From Capitulum mitella (taxonomy: Eukaryota > Arthropoda > Thecostraca > Pollicipedomorpha > Pollicipedidae), in the NCBI GenBank assembly GCA_030062745.1, contig CP099846.1:5394001-5458000 (forward strand): a stretch of DNA of 64,000 nucleotides. Direction: 5' to 3'. The position numbers were made by a program, and so were the translations under genes. The notes under the pieces were generated by a model, which was not told the DNA's origin, did no database searches, and saw only the letters and a program-made list of their open reading frames with translations. Positions 46,835 to 58,400 of this stretch are shown here, in pieces; position 1 is the first letter of the stretch, and each line of letters opens with the position of its first letter.

Positions 46835-47055
46835 TTTTGAGAGCTGCTTCACGAAAGTTGATGAGTTCCCCTTAATATGGTTTCCACATGTTGTGACGAA
46901 TTGCATAAATTTTCCTTCTCCAGAGGTGGTTTCAGGACTCGTTTTTGGGAGTCTGTTTCACAAAACTTCATGAATTTCCCTTAATATGTTTCCCACATGT
47001 TGCGTCAAAATTTCAAAATCTTTCTCCTCCAGATGCTGTTTCAGGCCTACTTTTT
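46835..47055. repeat. Tandem duplication, about 110 bp
   Basis: Two diverged copies of a unit with CCCTTAATATG, CCCACATGTTG and TTCTCCTCCAGATG..TTTCAGG occur head to tail, the start of a third (TTTTTGGGAAG) following. Confidence 0.7.
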
Positions 47056-47345
47056 GGGAAGCATGTTGGAAGAATATCGCGTTTTCTGGAGATCGCCCGC
47101 TTCACCGTAATCATATGAGTACTATTGTGCTGTCCTTTGTTATGTCACGGGGGTCCAATGATGAAAATATTTGTAACGTGCGCACTCTTCAGCATGTTTA
47201 AGAAAAATGTCGAAGAATGTCGGATCCAGGGACATGTCAAGGGGGTATTTACACTTTCGTACTGTAAAGCATTTATGACTCATTTTATGAATAAGACCAA
47301 GCTGAAGCGCGATAAAGACATACTTTTCTTAATTTACGTATGAAA

Positions 47346-47349
<4 letters not shown>

Positions 47350-47402
<53 letters not shown>

Positions 47403-47429
47403 CCAACGCCTGGAGACGTCTCTAGCAAT

Positions 47430-47501
<72 letters not shown>

Positions 47502-47530
47502 GTTGCTAGGGACGTCTCCAGGCGTTGGTT
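47350..47530. repeat. (TA)n/(CA)n tracts framed by a 28-bp inverted repeat
   Basis: The 28-base arm at 47401-47428 (AACCAACGCCTGGAGACGTC then 8 more) is repeated in inverse orientation at 47503-47530 with one mismatch. The arms enclose (CA)10 and about 50 bases of (TA)n, and a further (TA)n tract of about 50 bases lies outside the left arm (47350-47400). Confidence 0.9.
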
Positions 47531-48450
47531 TTTGAGTGCATGACTCGTCCAACAATATACTCAGTGGGCTGAACTGACATCTGTATTTGTGATTGGGTTT
47601 GTTGGTTCCAAAGATATAACAATGAAATGCAATATATTCCAATCAAAATGAAAATCAGAAGAGGCCCCTGGATAATTTAACGGAGTTTTCTTATTATTCC
47701 TGAGAAATCGCGACTTTATTTAAGGAAGAAGACACGGCTATCATCATGCAGTTATTGACCCGTCTTTTTTTGGTACCTGGATATGCCTTTGAGCACTTGC
47801 AATGTGTACATAATAAGGCATGTGACACGTTTGGATATGTTTTCTTGACAAACATTATCCCTCCAAATTCAGAGGTTATCGCAAAAACCTTTACATTTTC
47901 CAAGAAATAACCCCTTTTATGTAACCTGGTTAAGCCTATGATTCCATTATTCCAGTTCGCTTATTATTTCAGAATTGAAACTTTAAGCACAGTACAAAGT
48001 ATTATTCACAATATGTTCCATTATGAGGTCAGTTACCAATAGTCCATCATATACAAAGCTACCCTACGTTCCTCCTAACTGGATCTGCCTTTATATGGGC
48101 ATTTACCATATCTACATGATAAGACATATGACACATATCGAAATGTTTTGCAAACACAAATAAACTCGCCAGACTCAAAATATGTCGTAGAAAGAATCAG
48201 CATTTTTGAAAACGTTTACTCCTTTTTATGTGGGTACCCCTGGATACGCCTATGAATTTTGAAGATCGACCTCTCAATAGAATATATGGAATGCCTATCA
48301 ACTGTGTGTAGAATGGCATGAAGTGAAACAAAATCGATCCTAAAATATGTTCAGAAAGTCCGTATAAGTAAATCCCTAATGACACCCTCATTTCCATCTC
48401 CTATCCTCCTTCAAAAAAAATTAGCACTTTTCTGACAAATAGAGATCTTG
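47531..48450. other. AT-rich DNA with weak internal repetition
   Basis: Blocks resembling CCTTTTTATG..GGTACCCCTGGATA..GCCTATGA recur near 47757, 47905 and 48225, suggesting an old diverged repeat. No gene recognised. Confidence 0.35.
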
Positions 48451-48483
48451 CAACAGGCTACCAATACATGTCGAGATCGCGGA

Positions 48484-48502
48484 CGGGGCGGAATCTGCCC
48501 CC
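48484..48502. repeat. Solo fragment of a TTAA-element subterminal hairpin
   Basis: GGGGCGGAATCTGCCCCC is the same word as the subterminal hairpin of the element at 24.1 kb, here without ends or interior. Confidence 0.45.
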
Positions 48503-48630
48503 AGTAGCGAGCCAGTAACAAAGAAAACTTTACGAAGGAATGAAAATTTGTCCAGAAAGGTCATCAACGCCAAACAAGCTGTCACTTTCAGTAAACAATG
48601 TTTGAAGAACAATTTGCTCGCAAAACATTG

Positions 48631-48631
<1 letters not shown>

Positions 48632-48671
<40 letters not shown>
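48632..48671. repeat. (TA)20 microsatellite
   Basis: Uninterrupted TA run of about 40 bases. Confidence 0.92.
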
Positions 48672-48675
<4 letters not shown>

Positions 48676-49254
48676 GTCACAAATGACTTTCATGCCCGAA
48701 ACTTTGCAACTATTTTACATGATCATGATTCTGCTAATGGGACATAAATAAATAATAAACGAAATAGCAGCCACATCGAAAAATGTTTGAACTATAAGTT
48801 CACGACACTCCAAACAGTTCACATTAGGCAAAACAGAACCCACCATTAATATTCAGAACAAACAACTATCACACCCTCCTCTGCATGAAAACTTTGACGA
48901 GCTAGGGCTTGGCATGAAGTAGATAATCTTTCTTTGGATTTGCGTGTTTGAAGAATAGGTGGTGGTATTATTGACAAAGACACTCGTCTTTGTTTATTTG
49001 TGCCTCGTACAACTGTGTCTTCTGACTTTTCCAGGACTTTTGCTGACCGCTTGAAAATGACCAAAGCAGGTGGAAACGCCAAATATTCCAGAACTATCAT
49101 AACGACATACTACATCTGTCATTTGGTGAAGTGATTTAAAAGCCGACCGGAAAATAATAAGGCACATAGAACGATTAAGAAAGTAATAAATACTGAAATG
49201 GTTATCGCTTTGAACAAACAATACGTCAGAGAAAACCTGCTTCCAAAATACTCA

Positions 49255-49282
49255 CACACACACGCACACCCCCCCCCACACA

Positions 49283-49351
<69 letters not shown>

Positions 49352-49358
49352 CATATAT
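49255..49358. repeat. (CA)n, C9 and (TA)n compound microsatellite
   Basis: CA repeats, a run of C, more CA and then about 70 bases of TA with GTATA/ACATA interruptions. Confidence 0.9.
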
Positions 49359-50870
49359 CAAAGTTTGCAAAATTTGCCAAACAACCAGCGCGAAGCTTTT
49401 TGAATGAGCCGCTAAACAAAGCGAGTTCCGCTTCTCTTCTTAGTGGAAAGCAGCCGAAGAAGCGCCCTGTTTCATGAATAAGATGTTGGAACATCCTCAG
49501 GTAAACAAACCGAGGAGCCACTCATACAGAGCAAACACCGCCAATGAACGTGAAAGAAACGAAATGTGTTAAGTCTTGTATCTACGCATCCAGGGGGATG
49601 CAGTTAGGCTTGATCAAAGCAATTCTGGGTCAGCTGGTGATTGGTCCTGTATTCGGGAGATGCTTAAGACACAGGCGAAGAGTAAATGGAGACGACCAAA
49701 TTAATAGCTGTCGTTTACCACTGAAGCATAAGCTTACTGCACTTTCTTCAAATGAATATATTTTGTTGTGTCGATCCAAAACTGGAAAAAAAACATTTGC
49801 CATTTTCAAAATGGCTGTTTTCTGAAAACAATTAGTCTTGTGAGGATGAAGAAAAATAATACAGAAGGGTCGTCACGAAACGAATAACGCTGACGGGGCA
49901 CCAAACAATGGCAGTTTCCATTCGAATACATTCTACTAAAAATTTCGAAGCAGACATTGCTTACCTATTGCCCCAGTGTTAGCGGGTGCTTTCCCTGCTA
50001 CCCAATGTCCTAGTCATCTTGAGCTAAGGTTAGTCCGTTACAGACGTACTAAGTTGTTTGTACCTAGGCGTATGAATGAATGAATGCACCGAATGAACAG
50101 TTAATTTGAACCTTTCTAAGCATAGTTTTGGTGCCGTTGCTAGCAGACTTTGGTCGTGGCTGAATGGTGGCCGAATAAACGTTATCTGGCCTTCCTGACC
50201 TCGTAATGTTAACTATTCTACCAGACAGCGGGTAGTGGAAAACAGCAATGCGGCAGGATATGATATTTGGCGCATCTCTTCGGCCGCTGCTCCACTCTCC
50301 TCCAGCTCTCGGTTTTGCGCTGTATTGTTGTTACACACACATTGGGCTGAGACAACGTCATCAAAAAGATTCATTAAAACCGCTCTCGCCTGCGCTGACC
50401 GCCCTCGGGACGGTCGTTATTTCTGTTTTTGTTGGCTGCCCTCGTCGGACGGACACAGCGAACACGGCAGAGCTTCACCGGACATGGCGAAGAGTTTTTT
50501 TTCCTCAAAGCATGAGGGAATGGTACCTGGCATTTTGGGAGCAAGCATATTTACCATACACAAAATATAACTGATTATATCCAGAGCCAATGTATTTCAT
50601 TGTGATGCATTTAAACAACAACCTACGCGCGACCGAACAACATGAACTCATACTCCTCGCGGATATGGCAAACCTGATATGGATGAGAGTGCAGAGAAGG
50701 ACTATTTCCTTCACGTGAGAACAAAAGAACAGATCTCACCCGGTCCAAAAATTTTGGGAACAAGTGTCTTAAGGCAAGGGTGTAGGATCCCAAAATCAGT
50801 TGGGGGAGGTCGAGGGGTTCAACCCTGCGTCGATCAACATGGACAGGAGTGTGGGAGCGTGACGAAAAGT
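49359..50870. other. No recognised gene
   Basis: Frames of up to 111 codons near 50.24-50.57 kb in two phases show no motif. Confidence 0.3.
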
Positions 50871-50879
50871 AGGGGGATG

Positions 50880-51600
50880 ATTTGTCCAGGGACGCCAACC
50901 GCCAAGGGGGGCGCCGATCTCCAGCAGGGGCGCCATCTATTTCGAATGAAATTAGAATGAAATGGGTAGTTGTCTCTTACATATTTACGGGTTTAAAGGC
51001 ACATATATCAGTGCGTTTTTTATTTAGATGCATGTACAAGTCCCGTACGAGCGCCTGGTCTGTAGATGGGGCACCAAATATTTGAGGGACGTTTGATCTG
51101 TAGGGGGAGTAGTTTGGCCTCCAGAGACGCCTGCATCGTAGACTTGTCTGGTGTGTGAGGTGTCCCGCACGAGCGCCTGGCCTGTAGAGGGAATACTAAA
51201 CCATATGAAGGGCGTCTGATGTCACCCGCCTCGCTCGTCAAAGGCGCCGAGCCCCCGAGGGGCGCCTGATCTGTACGGGGGGCGGCTGTCCTGTTAGGGG
51301 CGGCTGTATCGTAAACGTGTCTGGTCTTTGAGGTGTTCCGAACGGGCGCCTGGTCTATAGAGGGGACGCCAAATATGAGGGTGCCTGATCTGTACGGGGC
51401 GCCTTGCTCGCCAAGAGCACTGAGCCCCCGAGGGGCGCCTGGGCTGTAAGGGGCGCCTGCATGATAGACGGGTCTGATCTTTGAGGAGACCCAAATTCTT
51501 TAGAGGCATCTCATCTGTACAAGAACAGGGGCGCCTGGCCTGCATGGGGCGTCGGGCATTTCGGAGTTAACTGGCCTGCACGAGAACGCTAGCCTGTAAA
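50880..51600. repeat. GGGGCGCCTG-rich higher-order repeat
   Basis: A short word GGGGCGCCTGATCTGTA recurs, with variants, about fifteen times, and larger units begin with GAGGTGTCCCGCACGAGCGC at about 51035, 51155 and 51327 (unit lengths about 120, 170 and 153). The pattern resembles, but is not the same as, the array at 44.3 kb. Confidence 0.65.
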
Positions 51601-52240
51601 GGGTGCCGTGTCCACGACGAGTGGTGATGCGGAGGGGGGGGGGGCTAGAAGTTTATGGTTAAAATCTAAAAACGCCCTCCCACGGCAGAAAAAAGAAAAG
51701 GGAAAGAGCTCCTCGGATTTGGTATTTATCGGGGATCGGGTTTAAATCGGGAGATTTTTCTTATCTTTTTCGAAACCTTTTTTGCTGTAGCGTAAACAGG
51801 GTGCCCGCACTACGGGCTTAAAAGTGGGGAACATGTCCTCCCGTCCCCTCCCGGTGATTACACCCATGAACCTGGGTTCCCCCCAAGTACTGATTTCTTC
51901 CTGGACTTGGGCCACTTTGTATTGCCATTTTGAAAAAGTTGGGTCTGATTGCCAGGTTGGGGAGGGGCTGGGCTACAAGTGGGGGGGGGGGGGGACAGAG
52001 CCCCAACTATGTAGGATCTTAAACCCCTGCCTTAAGGTAAGGTTTGAAAACTTTGAGAAGTACCCAAAAGTCTTATTTAGTGACCCAACTACCTTCAGGC
52101 AATGTCACCAGATCATTGTGCCGAACGTCACGTCGACGCCGGGCCGCTGCGCAGTACATCACACCGCGACACGGCGATGACTTAGAACACACGCCACCAA
52201 TGACCACTACCAAAATGCACTGAGATATTGACAATGACAA
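51601..52240. other. No recognised gene; short G-runs at 51635 and 51982
   Basis: G-runs of 10 and 12-14 bases; otherwise nothing recognised. Confidence 0.35.
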
Positions 52241-52249
52241 TGACATTGC

Positions 52250-52495
52250 CAGCCGGCCGAGAGGCGGCCGAGCGGTGCCGGCGGCGGCGGAGGCGGTGGC
52301 GAACGTTGCGGCAGTTGTCCAGTCCAGAGTTCGATCGTCAAGACGTTGCGTCTTGTCGACGTACATAGGCGTCGGCGCCGAGCAGAACGCTTGGAGTCCG
52401 AGTCCGACGGACGAGAGCTCCGCGTCGTCGGCTTTTGTATTGCTGCAGCCTGACGCAGCACACCTAACAGAGTTAAGCCCATAATTTCGGTTCAT
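52250..52495. other. GC-rich segment with competing frames, one starting like a THAP domain
   Basis: On the minus strand ATG at 52495 begins a frame with VRCAASGCSNT at residues 11-21, a word resembling the first zinc-binding cysteines of THAP domains (C-x4-C), but the His/Phe-Pro part that should follow is absent. On the plus strand a frame ending at TAA 52484 is equally open and protein-like. Neither is called a gene. Confidence 0.2.
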
Positions 52496-52499
52496 TCTG

Positions 52500-54440
52500 A
52501 GATGATATCACGATATTTAGGAACCGAACGTAACGACATTTAAAATTTATTTGCGAGATAAAACAAACTGTTAATTAATAACACGCCCACTACGCCCACA
52601 CCTACAACGTAGCGCCCTCCCACACTCGAGCTCGCTACGCACTCCCCCCCCCGAGCCCAGCACGACTGAACTCCCCCGGCTCGCTCGCTCCGTCCCCCTC
52701 TTCCCTGCTGCCACCAATCACGACTCTCTTATTCCCCTGTTGACTGAACAATGATGGTGACCTGAACTTATCGACCGAAAACTGGTGATGAACTCCCGAC
52801 ATACTGCCTTCTATAATGATAAAAGTGTTGCCAAGCAACCTCGCAATTTCAATTTACACCTCCCTCGCGCGCAACATCAATGGCATGGACTAATCCTTCA
52901 TAAAGCCCGACCACACAATGCGCGGAAAATAGCGCAGAAATCTTGGTCTTATTTTTGGAGGGTTGGGGCGCATAGCCTCACGAGAGCAGAAAACGAGCCA
53001 AGTTGTTGCGTTAGCATTTGGTCTGTTATGCGCCGGGTTACAAGCCAAAGCTTCCATTCTCTCAGCATTGCCGCTAGGCCGTTGTAAGCTTGACGCGATT
53101 CCCATAGCATTAGCTTTCCCATAAGCTTTTGGGACCTCAAACAGGTAATGTTGCACAAATTTTTTTTATATCAATAAAATCGTTTTCTTTCTTACAACTG
53201 CTCCGATGGAGCAAAGTATTAAAAAAGAACTATTTTGCATTTCAAAGATCAAATTTGGTCCAGCTGGTACACCTAGGTACTCATTGCCTTGTGTTTAAGA
53301 GCCGGGACCGACTTATCTAGTTTTTGAGTTACTTCATTGCACTCTCCTGTTTTGTGGCCCCTTTCGCAACCAAACATTCATAGAATACACATGAATCTCA
53401 CACACCCCGATTCTGTTAGTTCTTCCAACAGACAGCACATGTAGAACGCCCAACTGAAAGCACGGAAAAAATGGCATCTCCACACAATCACAAACAAGAA
53501 AGAGGGAAGTCTTACACTGAAGGGTTCCCGTAGGATCTAAACGAAAAGCATGTGCCATTGTCCATTAATGAAGGGCTGTAGAAAACATTTCTCTGTGCTT
53601 TTTCATTGCAAGAGTTCAGCTCAGTTTAGTTCCGTTTATTTGCGAATCTTTCCACCGCGTGGATTATTGTTTGATCCTTGTCATTACAGTACAGCGCATG
53701 CGCAATAGTCACACAGATAAAACTAGGCAGTCAGACACGTCAAGTTATAGGAGGACGTTCGCCAAGTTTGCGTGTAAGCTCTCCACGAGTTCGAGAGGCG
53801 GTGATGTCCGGCGGCAAAAGTAACGTAATAGCACACTAAATGATGCAATAGTTAAAATCGATTCATGCCTATGAAACTTCCAGAAAAAGAGGTACATTTT
53901 GTCGAAAACAATCCTGTGACCTATCTATAACAAACCTAATCCAACGCTTTCGGCACATGCCTTGGTAGCGTGCCACAGACTCGGGAACCGTGGTAACGGT
54001 TTTACGCTCTTGTATGTTTACAACGCAAACATCACACGGGACATGAGTAAAACTTGTCCTTTCCCTCGAAATCCACCACTACCCCTCGTCTTTCTCTGCA
54101 TTCCTACGTCCACCATTTCCCCTTCTGTCAGCGTGCGTGCGTGAGAAGCACATGACTCAGAGAGAACTGTAATCCAATTGTCGGCTGGCTCCTCTCCAGC
54201 GGCTAGGGAGCCAGCCTGACAGTGGGGGCGTATCCCGGGCTGCGTGCGTTACCCGAATCATGCGTCCCTTGTGGCACTCGGACTAACACCAGCCACATTA
54301 GTGGAGGGAGGGAAAAAGGGGAAAAGGGAACCGGAAAAAGGACGTTTGCGGAGTTAAACATTTCAGTGGCGTGAATGTTGTGTAGAATGGCGTGCCTTAA
54401 GAATGACGAGGTAGTCTTCCCCTCCAGCAGCTGTTCTGTG
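52500..54440. other. No recognised gene
   Basis: Nothing recognised on either strand. Confidence 0.3.
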
Positions 54441-54451
54441 GCAGATCGCCA

Positions 54452-54481
54452 GCTTTTGCCGACAGGCATGTCGGCAAAAGC
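54452..54481. repeat. Perfect 13-bp stem hairpin
   Basis: GCTTTTGCCGACA (54452-54464) and TGTCGGCAAAAGC (54469-54481) pair perfectly around a 4-base loop. Confidence 0.9.
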
Positions 54482-54649
54482 CACTGAAACAGACGCGCAC
54501 TTTCCAGGAACCATGATTGAATTTCTGCTTTATCGCAGCTTTATATGACCTACGAAGGAGCCAATTAACTGCGTCAACAAGTGTCGTGCGCACTAACCCA
54601 GCTGCGGTGAACTCACGAGAACAGCTCGAGAGCCGGCGCAACGATAACT

Positions 54650-54842
54650 CCGCACAGACATGGCGCCGCCGGGAAACGCAGCAGAAGACCGGCCTGCCGG
54701 CGTCACGCCTGCAGGCTGCGTGACGCGGCAGGGTGACAGACGCGTGACGAACCCTAGCCTGGCCGTAACGAGTTCCACGGCGGGCCTGGCCGGTCCCGCC
54801 AGCGGGCGGTCCACACCGTTATTTATAGTGGCCGCTTACTGA
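54650..54842 (+). promoter_or_regulatory. CpG-rich upstream region with TATA-like box, candidate receptor promoter
   Basis: GC-rich, CpG-dense DNA ends in GGCGGTCCACACCG followed by TTATTTATAG (54819-54828), a plausible core promoter about 600 bases before the receptor's first recognised coding exon and on the same strand. The distance leaves room for a 5' noncoding or short coding exon. No transcript evidence is available. Confidence 0.4.
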
Positions 54843-55279
54843 GACGCGGGCTGACGTGATCGAACGTGACACGCCAGGGTCAGCAATGGAGCATCGGGCA
54901 GGAGAGCAATGACTCGCTTGGCACCCGTGCATTAAAAACTCCAGCGTGGTAACAGAACGATACCGACCATTTCATGTTACGTACGTACTGTATAATGTCC
55001 TTATTTCAAGAGATAATATTTGGTACATGCCGTTTTTGATTAAGCAGTTCCAGAGCTAAAGGCTATGAGTTCTACGCAGCAAAGGTAGAACGTGCCGGTG
55101 CTGGTAACCTTTTGTTCAAAAATGCTATCTCGGGAATATAGGTCTAGGTAGCGGAATACAGGCAGGTCGTCGTTGCTTATGTTTATCATAACCTGGAGTA
55201 GGATCTCTCCTCCATGTCTATTTTAGCCGGATGGTCTGCTGAACACCACAAACGGGGAGAAATCTGTCGCCAGCTGTAA

Positions 55280-55391
55280 CTGCTGTCTGCTCTGCAGGTG
55301 TCGGGTGTGGCTACTGACTGCTGTCTGCTCCATGTGTCTGGTGCGGCCACTGACTGCTGTCTGCTCTGCAGGTGCCGGGTGTGGCCCCTGT
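55280..55391 (+). repeat. 37-bp tandem triplication carrying splice-acceptor sequence
   Basis: Three copies start at 55280, 55318 and 55354 (38, 36 and about 38 bases) with the shared start CTGCTGTCTGCTC. Copies 1 and 3 contain CTGTCTGCTCTGCAG, a good 3' splice site; copy 2 has lost the AG. They lie immediately before the receptor's first coding exon. Confidence 0.8.
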
Positions 55392-55436
55392 CCGCCGCTG
55401 CCCGCCTGGCAGCCGACGTTGGATGCCGCGCCGCAG

Positions 55437-58400
55437 ATGAAGGGTCAGCCGTTTCACCTGGCCGGCGCGCAGTTCCCGTACGGATACCGCGGCTACCCCG
55501 AGTCCAGCGTGCCGGACCTCTCCCGGCTGGGTCGGCTGGTCGGGCTCGGCTGCGTGGCGGCGGTCGGCAGCCTGGGCAACATCTACACCATCTCGTCCTG
55601 CATCGTCGGCGACAGGCTCAGGAAGAAAGGTGAGAGCGGCCTGACGGCGGCCGATATGTGGTGAGCCGGGACCCACTCAGCTCCGTGATCGCACGCGTCA
55701 GCCGTTTGTAGGCCTCTTCCAGCGGTGATTATGTTGCGGGAGACTTGTAACGTGTATTTGTTTTGAAGAAGAAGCCTGCATTTCCCAAGGAAACTACCTG
55801 AGTAACGACCCAACCATGTGGCCAGAGGTGCAAAAAAAAAACAGCCAGCTCATCTACCGGAGTGCACAAGAGTGTAGGGGCTCATGAAGTACAATTTTTC
55901 ACAGGCTGAGGATTCTCAGGACTTTACAGTTATCAACGGTTACAGAAAATGTCGACATATGAAATTCCCCTCAAACTCAGGTCCTCATTTTTCACCTTCA
56001 TTGACATACCTACATGTTGTACTAAGTATTCCCGCTAACGACGACACTCCATCTTATTCTGGTCGCCGGAAGGCCAACTGCAAAAAAATTTTCCTTTTCG
56101 CCAACTGTGCCATGCTTTTAAGACGAACAGTTAGATACCACCATCTGACCGCTGTCATATTTGTGACAGTGTTTGTGGAAGGCCGCGCCATGACTTTTGG
56201 GACGGATTTCGCCGAAGAAGGCATCTTGGTTCTTGACAGCCTAGCATTTTTTGCACCTCTGTGGGTGGCATACGCCGAGAAACATTAAGCCACCTCTGTG
56301 ATTCCATTATCACTTCCATGTGTTGTGTGCCGCTGATCACGCCACTGCACTGACAGTGTGCCATGTAACAAGATTTGGTGGTGGGCTTAGGTGATGTGAG
56401 TCAGTCGCACTGATACTGTTGCGTGTCATCTGGTCGATTCAACCAAAGTATGACGACTGTATCATAAAAAAACTGCGTGAAATAATTAACTGCTCGATGA
56501 ACTAATACGTGTTTAGGCACGGAGTAATGACTTCCACATTAATTCACGGCTAGAACTTATGTGGCAGACGACCTATGTCTCGATGTATGCCAGTTCGTGA
56601 TGAAGTGGAACCAGGCTCAAGGATACGTTGAAAAAAAGAACACTTTTGTAAGTAAACGATGCACAGCTTCGGTTTTTGATTTCGCCCTGTGTATCATGCA
56701 GGCAACGTGTTCATCGTGAACCTGTCGCTGGCGATGCTGCTGGTGACGCTGCTGGTCCTGCCCTCGCTGGCCTTCCATGTGCTGGCCGGCAAGGACGTCT
56801 CAGAGCAGGTATTTACCAGCCAGAGATCATGAGCAAGTGCATCGCGCGCACGTCGTGTGATGCCATCAAAGAAATGTAACGACAGTCGCTGTCGTAATCC
56901 GGTCGTCCTCAGTTTCTGAAATGTTACGACAGTCGCCGTCGTCATCCGGTCGTCCTCAGTTTCTGAAATGTAACGACAGTCGCTGTCGTAATCCGGTCGT
57001 CCTCAGTTTCTGAAATGTAACGACAGTCGCCGTCGTCATCCGGTCGTCCTCAGTTTCTGAAATGTAACGACAGTTGTCGTCGTAATCCGGTCATCCTCAG
57101 TTTCTGAAATGTAACGACAGTCGCTGTCGTAATCCGGTCATCCTCAGTTTCTCAGGCGACAGAGCGCTGGTCTCCCCGTCCTGGCATTTGACCTGAAGGT
57201 CAACTGAGCAAAGCGTCACGCTGATCGCAATGCTGGAGCCGCTTCGTACCGGCTCGTTAAACTTTCGCCAACAAAACTATGCTGCTAACCTGAAACTGTG
57301 CGATCGGGTATCGGCTGAAAGACCCAAGATGTGAACCGATCCCAGACAGCATATGCTCTTAATTGAAACCGCTCGTCTGTAAAGACGGATTGCTTAAGAA
57401 GACGGACGACGTAGAGGCGTATGGGGCAAACGCCATGCACTTTTAAGCTGAGAGCCTAACAAAGCCATTAGCTTTAATGGCGTGCTCGTATAAAGGTCGC
57501 ATGTGTAATAAAACTGTTCGTTTTTAGCATTGTGCGAGTGTCAAACTGCCAGTCTAGTACAACTGTTCGTGTGAAACAACCATCTATCTTTGACATCACA
57601 TGTGCAATATAACATTTATAATGCCGTCAGTCTGTAACATCACTCGTCGACACTGCACCCGGGTAATGAATCGTGTGGACCAGAACAGCACGCGACTGTG
57701 CCACCATCCATCTGGTGCCGTAGTCCTTGTGAGGCCTTCCATCCAGTACACATGCCCGGTCCGTTCAACACAGCCGTCCGCTTATGGCGCCATTCGTTCA
57801 CGTCTCCAACTGTGTGCGAAGCCGTCCACCTACAACGCCCATCAATGAGAACGCGGCTCGTGTCTGACACGGTCCCGCCGCCAACAGACTCGTCGGCTGC
57901 ACGAGCACCTGGTGGAGCTGTGCGGCTGCGTCAGCCTCTTCACGCTGTGCGCCGTGGCGCTGGAGAACTACGTGCGCCTGTGCCACTGGCGCGCCCACCG
58001 CCGGCTGGTGGGTCGCGGCTGCGTGGCGACCGGCCTGGCGCTGGTCTGGGCGCTGGGCGGCGGCGCCCTCGCCACCGCGCTGCTGGCCAGCGCCGGCCCG
58101 CACGGCCACGTGCACGCCCTGCTGCTGGCCGGCATGACCGGCGCCGCGGCCGCCGCCACCGGCGCCGTCTACCTGCTGGTGTGGCGACGGGTGCGCCACC
58201 TGCGCCGCTGCACGTGCCACCCTCGCGGCCGCGGCCGGCCCATGCCCTGGGACGTGCAACTGGTGCGCGCCAACGCCGCCGTCTGGCTGAGCTTCTGCCT
58301 GGCCTGGCTGCCGCCGGGTGGCGTGCGCACGCTGGGCCCCTGGCTGGCGGCGGCCGGCCAGCAGCCCGGCCGTCCGGATGACTGGCTCACCTGGCTGCCG

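Noticed and set aside
47334-47642. Tyr-Ile repeat frames over TA tracts (also at 38.3, 48.4 and 49.2 kb)
   Set aside because: Translation of (TA)n microsatellites.
55884-56288. 134-codon frame in receptor intron 1
   Set aside because: It runs through the right end of a hAT-like MITE and shows no transposase or other domain.
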